Made by a program: the position numbers and the translations under genes. Below, in pieces: positions 1-7,619 of a stretch of DNA of 64,000 nt; the first letter of the stretch is position 1, and each line of letters starts with the position of its first letter. A model generated the notes under the pieces. The model did not search any database. It saw only the letters and a list, made by a program, of their open reading frames with translations, and was not told the DNA's origin. Source of the DNA: Alphaproteobacteria bacterium (lineage in GTDB: Bacteria > Pseudomonadota > Alphaproteobacteria > Caedimonadales > UBA9215); NCBI GenBank assembly GCA_009993885.1, contig JAACSN010000002.1, positions 1 through 64,000 on the forward strand. Reading direction: 5' to 3'.

Positions 1-1
1 A

Positions 2-517
2 GGAAACGTCGTCAAGCTCTTTGACATCAATCAAAACCGCGTCACGTCTGTTAGGGGTCTTGTAAGGCAACTTCCCTTTGAAAAACCATTGGCTAGGGGT
101 TATATTAGGGAAATGGAAACTATTACAGGTCGACCCATCCCGACCCACCAACGGTTGTTGCTAAAACAAGAGCTCCAAAGCAAGAACTTCCTTGAACTTC
201 CTCAAACAGAGAAGCTTGGGCATAGGGACTTGTTTAGAGCAAAAAAAAATACGCTCATAAAAGAGTGGGAGAGACAAACGAAGCAAACATGGCCTGTGTA
301 TACGAAGGAAGTTTTTAGCAAGGCCGGAAAGCCTTTAGATAAAATAGGTAAGTTGTATGATGCGCATGAAATTATTCCTAATCAATATGGTGCACCATTT
401 ACATGGTATAATATTCACCCTGCAAAAGGAGGTGTACAACACCAAGGAGGCATTCATGGAACAAATAGTGCTCTCAATAAAATTGAGAAACAAATTTCTT
501 GGAAAAAGGATCAATAA
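2..517 (+). CDS. Polymorphic toxin, C-terminal end with HNH-type nuclease domain (5' end outside window)
   Basis: The reading frame is open from the left edge, so this is the tail of a larger gene. The last third carries a W-E..T...W-P-x-Y segment, then D-A-H-E-I-I-P (His codon 365-367), a P-F-T-W-Y-N-I-H-P segment and Q-H-Q-G-G-I-H. That spacing is typical of HNH/ENDO VII-fold nuclease toxins at the tips of Rhs, CdiA and similar polymorphic toxins. By family analogy it would cut nucleic acid in a competitor or host cell after delivery. It overlaps the next gene by one base (TAATG), the usual toxin-immunity coupling. The delivery domains lie upstream and cannot be seen, so the secretion route is unknown. 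The exact HNH subfamily is not certain. Confidence 0.72.
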   Translation, partial: GNVVKLFDINQNRVTSVRGLVRQLPFEKPLARGYIREMETITGRPIPTHQRLLLKQELQSKNFLELPQTEKLGHRDLFRAKKNTLIKEWERQTKQTWPVYTKEVFSKAGKPLDKIGKLYDAHEIIPNQYGAPFTWYNIHPAKGGVQHQGGIHGTNSALNKIEKQISWKKDQ

Positions 518-1014
518 TGCCAAATTTTGATTATTTAAAAAAATATATCGATAATGTAGAAGAAAGGAGAAATAGGTTTCATCCCCTTTCTTTGCAGGAA
601 ATAGAAACGGTAGAAAAGCGTTTAGGATATAAATTTCCATCCCAACTGTGCACCTTCTATAAGGAAATAGGGTATGGCACTTTTCAAAATAATAGTGATC
701 TTTCTGTTACCGATAATACTTTTGCAAATCGCCTTTTAGACCCTGAAAGCGCGGCCGATATTAAACTCTTGGGCTATGACAGCGGGCAAATTCTTCCGTC
801 CGTTAAGTTCGCCGAGGACGAACTGCCTATTTTTGAAGTTGACGGTGGCGAGATGTTTTTTGTGATGAAGCCCCAAAGTGATAACCCAAACGCCGTATAT
901 AGGGATATGGGGCAAGGGGTTTTAGAAGACTCCTTTGAGAAATTCATTTGGCGTTTGTATTACGAAAGCCCCCTTTATTATATGAAAGACTGGGGCAAAG
1001 AGGCGGCAGATTAA
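517..1014 (+). CDS. Putative immunity protein, SMI1/KNR4 (SUKH) type
   Basis: 165 aa. The ATG at 517 overlaps the toxin stop codon and follows the purine-rich GGAAAAAGGA, so I chose it over an in-frame TTG at 499. Early in the protein is the pattern L-x-x-x-E-I-x-x-x-E-x-x-L-G-x-x-F-P-x-x-L-x-x-F-Y, the signature of the SMI1/KNR4 (SUKH) fold. Members of this superfamily commonly act as immunity proteins that bind and block nuclease toxins. The end-to-start overlap with the HNH toxin makes it the likely cognate antidote. The assignment rests on motif and position; the toxin target is inferred. Confidence 0.72.
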   Translation: MPNFDYLKKYIDNVEERRNRFHPLSLQEIETVEKRLGYKFPSQLCTFYKEIGYGTFQNNSDLSVTDNTFANRLLDPESAADIKLLGYDSGQILPSVKFAEDELPIFEVDGGEMFFVMKPQSDNPNAVYRDMGQGVLEDSFEKFIWRLYYESPLYYMKDWGKEAAD

Positions 1015-1041
1015 GACGCCTCCACAGCAACCGACTCATAA

Positions 1042-1688
1042 TCGTGTTGCGGACTAATTTCCGGGCTCGGAACCGTTATTACGGGTCTTGCGATTCAAGA
1101 TCATATCGAGAGAAATATGCCCCGCGGGAATGGCACCGCATTTGGTCATCAAGAAGGATTTAGTATCCCCGAAGGCGTTAATGATCCGAGTGTTGAGACC
1201 TTCCCTATTCCTCAGTTGTCGGATACCGAAGCCCTTCCGCCTTAGCTCATCCCGATGATTTTGCGTCAACACGAGGCACAGGCGGTTACGGCCCCTATGC
1301 GGACGGGACGATTCCTAACATTCTCTCAACACCCGTTATTGACTTCGACTTCAGAGACTCTATCCTGATGAGTGAGGGGAATTCTGATGAAAAGAGCAAA
1401 GAAGTTGTAAAAGAGACCAAAAAGCCGTTGTTGGGCAAGAACCCACGGGTAAGTTCTCATCGTACCTCAACGGATGTTGGAAAAGAAGGCGATAGAGCAA
1501 CGGCAAAAAGCATTTTTAGGAACCAAACAAAGGGGCAGAAGGTAGTTGATGATAAATTCCCTGACAAGCTAATTCGTCGTTCAGAGAATGGGACAAATAT
1601 TAGATTTAACACTGATGGATCAACTCGGATTGATTTACCCAACCGAGGGACGCAACCTAACGGTGAAACGATCCACTTTAATCAATGA
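1042..1688 (+). pseudogene. Displaced toxin C-terminal fragment, frameshifted
   Basis: Two frames together make one toxin tail. Frame 1 (1042-1245) gives a hydrophobic Gly/Ile-rich stretch and then Q-D-H-I-E-R-N-M-P, ending in TAG at 1243. Frame 3 (from about 1245 to 1688) continues with H-P-D-D-F-A-S-T-R-G-T-G-G-Y-G-P-Y and a charged, soluble tip ending G-E-T-I-H-F-N-Q. A one-base shift near 1240-1247 would rejoin them. There is no start codon with a convincing ribosome binding site at the front, so it looks like a displaced toxin tip left in front of its immunity gene. The last 107 codons (from 1368) could still be translated alone. The toxic activity is not recognised. Confidence 0.6.
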
Positions 1689-1702
1689 AATAGGGTGAAA
1701 TT

Positions 1703-2161
1703 ATGAATGGTACAGATGCACAAGCTGCCTTATTTGGTAAATGGGAAAAGATTGTTACGCAAAGAGGGAAGATAGATGAGAGAACTCGGTCAGGTGTACT
1801 TTTTCTTACTGGTTTTTATGCTTATATAAAATCCAAATGGATTTGTATTTCTGTCTTAGAAAAAAGAGAGGATAACTTTTTTTTATCACTTTATATAGAT
1901 GAACCAGAACCAATTCCGAGCTTGCCGCAAAACTCTTGGCCACCTAGAAAAATTGTAACAGATTTTCCCTCGGATTGTCGGTTAGATTATTTAAGGGACT
2001 ACGGGGCGGTATTTATTGAATTCACAGCTATAGCTGTGAAAGAAAAAAATTTTCTTTGTCAATCTAATCTTATTATTACATCAGGGAATGGCTATAAATT
2101 TAAAATAGAACCCAGCGAAGAGGTATGGGGCTGCTTAGAAATATCGATGATGTCTCCCTAA
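1703..2161 (+). CDS. Putative immunity protein of second cassette
   Basis: 152 aa, starting at ATG 1703 after AGGGTG. I do not recognise the family. It is a soluble, mixed alpha/beta-looking acidic protein without signal peptide. It sits 14 bases behind a displaced toxin tip and directly in front of another toxin fragment, which is where an immunity gene belongs in such arrays. The base composition is more AT-rich than the surrounding toxin remnants, common for immunity genes. The role is inferred from position only. Confidence 0.55.
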   Translation: MNGTDAQAALFGKWEKIVTQRGKIDERTRSGVLFLTGFYAYIKSKWICISVLEKREDNFFLSLYIDEPEPIPSLPQNSWPPRKIVTDFPSDCRLDYLRDYGAVFIEFTAIAVKEKNFLCQSNLIITSGNGYKFKIEPSEEVWGCLEISMMSP

Positions 2162-2948
2162 TTATTTTACCCACAAACTGATTCACGGGATTATCGGCGC
2201 CGGTATGGGCGCGATCTCCGACGGAGAAGCTTTGGCCGGATTCATTGGCGGCGTTGTTGGCGAAGTGGTTGGTGAGGCTTATGCGGATACGCATCCTGAA
2301 GGCTTTAATCCGGATGCAGAGGACTATGACCCCGAATTACATAAATCCTTAAAAAAGAAAGGAGAAATCCTAACGCAAGTCTCTGCTGCCCTTGCGGCGG
2401 CCTTCCTTGGAGAAAACCCCAACGTCGCTGCCTGCACAGCCCTCAATGCCGTTCATGAGAATGCTTTTGCGTTTCCGGATGTTATCGGGCATAAAAACGA
2501 TGAGATTAACATCTGTGAAATGGAACTTAGTAACCTTGAGAATGCCCTTGACCGGGCGATTTCTTCCCAAGAGCGCCAAGCCTTAGAAATAATGGTCTCT
2601 CAAAAGAAAGAACAGCTTTTAGAAGCACGTGCTTACTTAAGCAATCTAACAGGGAATAAACGAGCGTTCCAACAGGCCGGCGACGAGGCTGTGGGTAAAA
2701 TTATAGCCACCGGAACCATTGAAAATGAGACCCTTCTTGGGTGGATTGATCCCGTTAATAGATTCTTCGACGACATTCAAGAGAGAGCCTCAAGACTTCC
2801 CCTGATGTTTGTGCCCGAACTAAGCAATGCTCCAAAGGGATGGGATGTCCTGAATTACAGTCAACAGACCCACTTCTACCAAGAAATGAGAATCGGACAA
2901 GACTTTTTGGGATGCGCAACAGATATGGCCAGAATCCCCACAAACTAG
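2151..2948 (+). pseudogene. Pre-toxin fragment of a polymorphic toxin (VENN-like region), no start, ends at in-frame TAG
   Basis: The frame is open from 2151, inside the end of the preceding immunity gene. It encodes H-K-L-I-H-G-I-I-G-A-G-M-G-A-I followed by G-G-V-V-G-E-V-V-G-E-A-Y and L-N-A-V-H-E-N-A-F. This matches the layout of the VENN-type pre-toxin region of CdiA/filamentous-haemagglutinin proteins: glycine/alanine-rich segment, then A-V-x-x-N-A/N. A 60-residue helical, probably coiled region follows. An internal ATG lies at 2205 but without a good ribosome binding site. The frame ends with TAG at 2946-2948 and continues in the same frame into the toxin tip at 2964. I read it as a recombined fragment of a once larger gene. 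Confidence 0.65.
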
Positions 2949-2963
2949 TATGAACTGGGAGTC

Positions 2964-3344
2964 ATGGCCGCACCGTTAGGTACTGCAACGAAATTCTTCA
3001 AGCCGTTTTCAAAAGGCCTCAAAACTCTTGGAAGAGGCGCTGAAAATTCCTTACGAAATGTACCGATTTTTGACGTAAGAAATAGCGCTCCTGTTTTTGA
3101 TATTTTGACACAAACAACATCTGGCTTTAAAGTTACACAGCACGGTTTTTTACGGAAAATTGAAAGAGAAGTAAAATCATGCGACATATTGGATGCATTA
3201 AAAAATCCATTAAAAATAGGCAATATAAAAATTGATAATCTTGGTAGAGCAAGTCAACGGTATATTGGATTTGGGGCAGAGGTTGCTATTAATCCATATA
3301 CAAAAAAAATTCTTTCACAAATAAAATCGGTAGAAAAAAACTAA
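2964..3344 (+). CDS. Toxin tip of third cassette (DUF4258-like), in frame with the VENN fragment
   Basis: 126 aa from ATG 2964, preceded closely by GGGAG. The C-terminal half reads Q-H-G-F-L-R-K-I-E-R, then A-L-K-N-P-L-K, G-R-A-S-Q-R-Y-I-G and V-A-I-N-P-Y-T-K-K-I. This order (histidine, ER, ALKNPLK, a Gly-Arg turn, INP..KI) resembles a small toxin domain found at the ends of several polymorphic toxins and in DUF4258-type proteins, often suggested to be RNases. Only the TAG at 2946 separates it from the pre-toxin part, so it may once have been one protein. Whether it is still made, from its own ATG or by read-through, is open. Confidence 0.6.
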   Translation: MAAPLGTATKFFKPFSKGLKTLGRGAENSLRNVPIFDVRNSAPVFDILTQTTSGFKVTQHGFLRKIEREVKSCDILDALKNPLKIGNIKIDNLGRASQRYIGFGAEVAINPYTKKILSQIKSVEKN

Positions 3345-3356
3345 AGAGGCTTTTGA

Positions 3357-3620
3357 ATGAATAGTAAAGTGAAACTTACAAGAGAAGAGGAGGTTGTTTT
3401 GCTGGATTTTGAAGATCTCCCTAGCCAAGTAAGAAAATATATATCTGCATCTCATCACTCCCCATTTACACTAACAGATGATGAAATAATCCTTCTTGAT
3501 GACTATTGTGGAGATAAAATCCTTTACTGTGGTTTAGATGAGAATTATAGAGAAAATCATATAGGCAGGGTCTTAGAAGATTTAAGAGACAAGCTTTATA
3601 AAACACTTGAGGCTGAGTAA
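3357..3620 (+). CDS. Putative immunity protein of third cassette
   Basis: 87 aa, ATG at 3357 after AAAGAGG, 12 bases behind the toxin tip. Small and strongly acidic, with E-E-E-V-V-L-L-D-F-E-D-L near the N-terminus and D-D-E-I-I-L-L-D-D in the middle, as expected for an antidote that binds a basic nuclease. Family not recognised. It ends with two consecutive in-frame stop codons (TAA TAA), and a remnant of another toxin tail follows at once. The function is inferred from size, charge and position. Confidence 0.6.
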   Translation: MNSKVKLTREEEVVLLDFEDLPSQVRKYISASHHSPFTLTDDEIILLDDYCGDKILYCGLDENYRENHIGRVLEDLRDKLYKTLEAE

Positions 3621-3623
3621 TAA

Positions 3624-3713
3624 TTGGCTAAAACTCGAGAAACACGTACCATTAATGTCTTAAGAAAAGGCTATGGTGAAGATGCCTTACCCGGTAACTT
3701 GACAAATCACTAA
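3624..3713 (+). pseudogene. 29-codon remnant of a fourth toxin tail
   Basis: Directly after the double stop of the third immunity gene, the same frame runs for 29 codons (L-A-K-T-R-E-T-R-T-I-N-V-L... to ...G-N-L-T-N-H) and ends at TAA 3711-3713. This is 11 bases before an immunity-like gene with its own good ribosome binding site. The position is exactly where a toxin C-terminus should end. It is too short to judge its family, so this is a positional interpretation. Confidence 0.4.
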
Positions 3714-3724
3714 AGGGAAAAAAT

Positions 3725-4417
3725 ATGGCTCATAATCGAAAGTTCTGTACTGCGGCTACCTCGCTTATAATGGGCCGTATAAAGAACGATACAACTCAGG
3801 GAATCAAAGCTCGGGATATAATAGAGGAAATCTTGATTGAGGGGAAAACCCTTGATCCTGCGCCTTTCAGATGCATTGGCTTAATTTATCGTTATGGGAC
3901 GAAGAATATGCTGGAGCCGGAATATGAACGAATTGAAATTCACCCTAAGTACAATGAAGTTTCTGTCGCCATTGAATTACAGATGGAGCACTTGATTTGG
4001 TGCGACAAGAATGACATAGAGCTGCTGTTTGAAATCTTGATGATCGGCGGTCTTGATTCTGTGATTCATGTGTGTGAGCGCTATAATCTTGAGACTGCCC
4101 TTTTAAAGGAAGAACGAAAAAAATACAGAGAAATTCCCGGAACCTCGGACGAACTCAAAGCCATGAGTCGGTGTCGTTCGCCCGTTGATAATTTGATGTT
4201 TTTGTCAACCAATGAAACGGCTTTAGGGATTAAAGACTTCCATAACTTCTTTTTAGACACCCTTAACACAGCAGATCACTATGAAGCTCTCAAAGACCAT
4301 ATCCAAGAACTGCCCCTAGAAATTTTACAAGACCTCATGGATAAAAAATTAGAGAAATCTGATTTTCATAAACCGCAGTGTGAGGAGCTTTTAGCTCTTT
4401 GGCACAGAAAGCATTGA
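3725..4417 (+). CDS. Putative immunity protein of fourth cassette (possibly Imm39-like)
   Basis: 230 aa, ATG at 3725 after AAAGGG. There is no signal peptide and no membrane segment. It has R-C-I-G-L-I-Y-R-Y-G-T-K-N followed by P-x-Y-x-R-I and a long helical remainder with V-A-I-E-L-Q-M-E-H-L-I-W. The early Y-G-T-K-N...P-x-Y motif and the length remind me of the Imm39 immunity family, but this is from memory and weak. The matching toxin is reduced to a 29-codon stub upstream, so it would be an orphan antidote, possibly kept to resist related neighbours. Confidence 0.5.
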   Translation: MAHNRKFCTAATSLIMGRIKNDTTQGIKARDIIEEILIEGKTLDPAPFRCIGLIYRYGTKNMLEPEYERIEIHPKYNEVSVAIELQMEHLIWCDKNDIELLFEILMIGGLDSVIHVCERYNLETALLKEERKKYREIPGTSDELKAMSRCRSPVDNLMFLSTNETALGIKDFHNFFLDTLNTADHYEALKDHIQELPLEILQDLMDKKLEKSDFHKPQCEELLALWHRKH

Positions 4418-4449
4418 GTGTAATTCAAAAGAATAAAGAAAAGTAAAAC

Positions 4450-5374
4450 ATGAAACAATATTTTCTACTTTTGATAAGTTTCCTAATTAATCCTCTTTTA
4501 GCCACCGACATGCCGGAAAGCTACAGTATAGAAAAAGCCCCTCCATGGGTAGAAATAAAAGAGAATATAGATGACGTTGTGCCGGAGCACGAGCCCTACT
4601 TTGGCATTTTTTACTATTTCATAGATAGACAGGCTAAAAAAGAAAAAGATCTCTTATTCAATTATATAAATATATCGAAAAAGATAGTTAGTCCGGACGG
4701 TGTTCAAGACTCATCACAAATTGAAATAGAATTCGACCCTTCATGAAAATGATCCTATCGAGACCGCAGAATCATCGGATACATCCACAAAAAAAAGACA
4801 CGATTAACTGGCCTTTATTTATTTTGTTTCTTATTTCGTTTCTATTTTTTATATTTTTATCTATCAAGGTCTACCAATATAACCCGTCAAAACAACCTTT
4901 AGCTGATAAAAATGTAACACCCGGGAAACCTATCAGGGGATGGCTTATTCTACTTTCAGCGGGCATTTTGTTTTCTCCTATTTTTATACTAAGAGATTTA
5001 TGGGAAACACTACCGATTATACTTTCTTATAACAACTGGCTAGTTATTGCAGACACAACACAAGAAACGTTTAATCCTTTTCAAGTTCCTTTTATCATAT
5101 TATCTCTTATGCTGAATACAGCGATTATTATATTTTCAGCATTGAATATCTTTCTTTTCTTTATGAAAAAAAGATATTTCCCAAATTTTATATAGGATTA
5201 CATGTAGGTTATTTGCTATTTTCTCTTATGGACCATTGGGTTACAATCCGGCTTTATTTAGAGACATCCCCGGAACCGCAAACCTCTTATTTCCTTAAAA
5301 CTACCATTGGCCTTCTAATTTGGAGTACTTATTTATTAACATCAAAACGTGTAAAAGCTACTTTTATCCGTTAA
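4450..5374 (+). pseudogene. Decayed DUF3857/DUF2569 membrane protein gene (internal deletion plus frameshifts)
   Basis: The first part (4450-4746) has a signal peptide and then A-P-P-W-V-E-I, Y-Y-F-I-D-R-Q and S-P-D-G-V-Q-D-S-S-Q-I-E-I-E-F-D-P-S. That is the N-terminal pattern of DUF3857 proteins, which normally continue into a transglutaminase-like domain. Here that middle is missing. The frame resumes at about 4743 with a transmembrane helix and then R-G-W-L-I-L-L-S-A-G-I-L-F-S-P-I, typical of DUF2569. After a stop at 5193 the protein continues in another frame (Y-I-G-L-H-V-G-Y-L-L-F onward) to TAA 5372-5374, so a one-base change near 5180-5190 broke the end. An A8 run near 4790 probably marks another shift. 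Not functional as a whole. Confidence 0.65.
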
Positions 5375-5563
5375 AGACTTATTCAAACGAAACTGATGAA
5401 AAAACCGGAAAGGACTTGGTAAAGTATTTGCGGCCAATAAGTCTAAACTGTCAAGGTAATTTGAGCCGGTCATAAGAAATCCCCGAGCCCAAATTTTAGG
5501 CTCAAAGGACCCTTTGCGTGGCTTCATCCCAAATTAACCCGCAGTTCTAAAGAGATTGTGTAA

Positions 5564-5589
5564 TCGGCCTAAAATAGGCCGACTTTTTT
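5564..5589 (+). terminator. Rho-independent terminator
   Basis: TCGGCCTA, a 3-base loop, TAGGCCGA, then CTTTTTT. The stem is perfect over 8 bp and the T-run is on the plus strand. It closes the plus-strand accessory block. The same bases encode the last residues and stop codon of the convergent minus-strand gene. Confidence 0.7.
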
Positions 5590-6087
5590 AGCTGCGCTAC
5601 ACGCCCCAATAATCAATGGAGATAACTCCGGTTGAACCGCAATACTACCGCCGGTAATAGCCACACAAGCGGTGTTTGCAATTAATTTTGAAACCTCGGT
5701 TCCTTTTTTAATAGATTCTTCAATGAGTTTATCCTTTGCTTGAGTAGGCGTCATCTCTCCCCATTTGGCAGTTCCCTTAGAAAAACATTGAGACTTTTTG
5801 TATTCCTTATATAGGTCGGAACCTATGACTTTTTCTTGGCACACCATTTTTGAGAAATAGAAAATTTCCCTAAAGTTTTTACAACCTTCTCCCTTAAAGC
5901 TTCTAAGTGTTATTCTCGGCGGGAAACTAAAAAGAGATCCTGCTTTACAAACATGTTTTTCCCCCTTTTTTACAAAACCGTTTAGAACGTCTTTTAAATC
6001 GCTTAATCCCACACCATTTGCCTCTTTGAGGCTTAATCCGGAGGACAAGACAATTACTAGAAATGAAGTTAAAATCGATCTTTTCAT
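5569..6087 (-). CDS. Exported hypothetical protein
   Basis: 172 aa. I chose the ATG at 6087, which follows AAGGAT and begins a clear Sec signal peptide (M-K-R-S-I-L-T-S-F-L-V-I-V-L-S-S-G). An upstream in-frame ATG at 6132 would bury the signal. The mature part has six cysteines and a C-terminal hydrophobic stretch, so it is probably periplasmic or secreted with disulfides. I do not recognise the family. It stands alone between the toxin region and a transposase scar, and its 3' end lies in a terminator hairpin used by the opposite strand. Confidence 0.7.
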   Translation of the reverse strand: MKRSILTSFLVIVLSSGLSLKEANGVGLSDLKDVLNGFVKKGEKHVCKAGSLFSFPPRITLRSFKGEGCKNFREIFYFSKMVCQEKVIGSDLYKEYKKSQCFSKGTAKWGEMTPTQAKDKLIEESIKKGTEVSKLIANTACVAITGGSIAVQPELSPLIIGACSAAKKVGLF

Positions 6088-6189
6088 ATTACTATCCTTA
6101 TGTTCTAACTTAATTAAGTCCCACATTATCAATTATTTCATAAAAAAGTTTCTGATTTATTAATATTTGAAAGTTTCAATTGTGTCAAA

Positions 6190-6420
6190 AATTCATTTTA
6201 AGCCCTAAAATGCGGGAATAAAACGCAAGAACTATTTGAATTAAGTGACGATCTCTATAAAGGTGAAGTGAATCCATGCTATGTTTACGAGCAGGGATAG
6301 CAGGGTATGGAGCCTTGCCTCCCGGTATATCGGCGTAAATCATCGGCCTCATAGATATTATCGGCCACGGGCAACTTGTATAGCCTCTCCCCCGATAAGC
6401 CCCAAACAAAAAGAAGGACA
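6190..6420 (-). mobile_element. Remnant of an IS5-type transposase gene
   Basis: On the minus strand two frames together resemble the C-terminal half of IS5/IS427-type transposases. The first gives V-A-D-N-I-Y-E-A-D-D-L-R (family pattern ADKAYDSDxLR). After a frameshift, the second gives I-P-A-R-K-H-S followed by L-Y-R-D-R-H-L-I (family pattern lYRxRHxIE). There are stop codons in both frames, the catalytic core is missing and no terminal inverted repeats are visible. It is a scar, not an active element, and marks past insertion next to the toxin region. Confidence 0.55.
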
Positions 6421-6541
6421 GTGACCTGCCCTTCTCTTGCGTCTCTCTCCTGTAAGAGACCCCATAAGCTATTAGAACTCTGTAACCTGTTTTGAGCCTA
6501 TGGAAACTTTGTCGGAAATCTTCCGAAACTTATATAACCCT

Positions 6542-6874
6542 TTAGGAGACCACAGTGAGGTGGGGAGCGGCTATTTTAGAAAACAGCACATCTTCAACTT
6601 CTTCCGTTCTTGCGCCTTTTGAAGAAGTCGCCCCTACCTCTTCCTCAAGGTTTACGCTTGCTTGCTGTGCAAAACGATCCTGAATAAGAGCAAAAAAATC
6701 CTCATCCACCACGGCGTAGGAAAGCACTAGAGCTGCCATAACATGCTCCGGCACGTAATCTCCTGTCATCTCGGGAAAAGATAGGTCCACATGGCCGTCT
6801 TCTTTAAAGATGAGTGCGACGTCATTCTCACCTATAGCAATCGATTTCCTGTTTCCTGCTAAATTTTCAGCCAT
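6542..6874 (-). CDS. Hypothetical protein, 110 aa
   Basis: ATG at 6874 with a modest upstream AGGTAGG. The N-terminal half has I-A-I-G-E-N-D-V-A-L-I-F-K-E-D-G, a strand-rich pattern. A helix around V-M-A-A-L-V-L-S-Y-A-V and an acidic E-E-E-V tail follow. No signal peptide. Not recognised. It reads away from ssb with about 200 bp between them, which must contain both promoters. Codon use looks like its neighbours, so I take it as a real gene of the core region. Confidence 0.55.
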   Translation of the reverse strand: MAENLAGNRKSIAIGENDVALIFKEDGHVDLSFPEMTGDYVPEHVMAALVLSYAVVDEDFFALIQDRFAQQASVNLEEEVGATSSKGARTEEVEDVLFSKIAAPHLTVVS

Positions 6875-7079
6875 TTATGAGGGACCTACCTGTTCTGTTT
6901 TCTTTCTATCGGCTAAAGGTTAACAAAAAGTTAACGCTTTAATTTTCCACTCTTTTACTATTTTCTTTTGTGATTTCGCCTTTATGCGATTTGTTCGACC
7001 GGTCTAAAAATTCCCTAGCCAGAGGGATAAGGATGTTCTATAAATTAGGGAGTATAAAATTAGACAAAAGGTGTATTTC

Positions 7080-7565
7080 ATGGCTGGTTCCGTCAACAAA
7101 GTAATTCTTGTAGGTAATTTGGGTCGTGACCCGGAAGTGCGTCACTCTGCCGACGGCATGAAAATCGTCCAACTTTCCGTTGCAACATCCGAGTCTTGGA
7201 AAGACAAAACATCCGGTGAACGCAAAGATAAAACAGAATGGCATCGTGTTGTTGTGTTCAATGAGCGTTTGGCCGATGTCTGTGAAAAGTATCTTCGCAA
7301 AGGCTCTAAGGTTTATCTTGAAGGTCAACTCCAAACTCGCAAATGGACGGATCCGCAAGGACAAGAAAAGTACACGACGGAGGTTGTTTTACAACGTTAT
7401 CGCGGTGAACTGACTATGCTTGACGGTAAGGGCGGAGAAGGTGATTCCATGGGCGAAGGCTCTTTTAGCGGTAGCTCCGGAAATTTCGGCCCCTCCGGTC
7501 GACAAGCGTCTGCGCAAACCGCCCCTGACCTCTCGCAGGAACTAGAGGATGACATCCCGTTTTAA
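7080..7565 (+). CDS. ssb: Single-stranded DNA-binding protein SSB
   Basis: 161 aa. It coats single-stranded DNA during replication, repair and recombination. The OB-fold is plain from V-N-K-V-I-L-V-G-N-L-G-R-D-P-E at the N-terminus, through W-H-R-V-V-V-F, to Y-L-E-G-Q-L-Q-T-R-K-W. A Gly/Ser-rich linker and the acidic tip D-D-I-P-F follow; the tip recruits partner proteins. The ATG at 7080 follows AAAAGGTG and matches the family N-terminus (M-A-G-S-V-N-K), so the upstream GTG at 7071 is not needed. gyrA follows in the same direction after 54 bp. Confidence 0.97.
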   Translation: MAGSVNKVILVGNLGRDPEVRHSADGMKIVQLSVATSESWKDKTSGERKDKTEWHRVVVFNERLADVCEKYLRKGSKVYLEGQLQTRKWTDPQGQEKYTTEVVLQRYRGELTMLDGKGGEGDSMGEGSFSGSSGNFGPSGRQASAQTAPDLSQELEDDIPF

Positions 7566-7619
7566 AGACTTACACTTCTATTGTTTCCTAAAGATTAACC
7601 AACGTCATAGAGGCCCTTC

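Noticed and set aside
5342-5527. Minus-strand frame of 61 codons
   Set aside because: It covers the end of the decayed DUF2569 gene and has no start site or recognisable sequence.
6990-7040. Two GTTC motifs upstream of ssb as an alphaproteobacterial SOS box
   Set aside because: The copies are about 40 bases apart, not the seven-base spacing required for GTTC-N7-GTTC.
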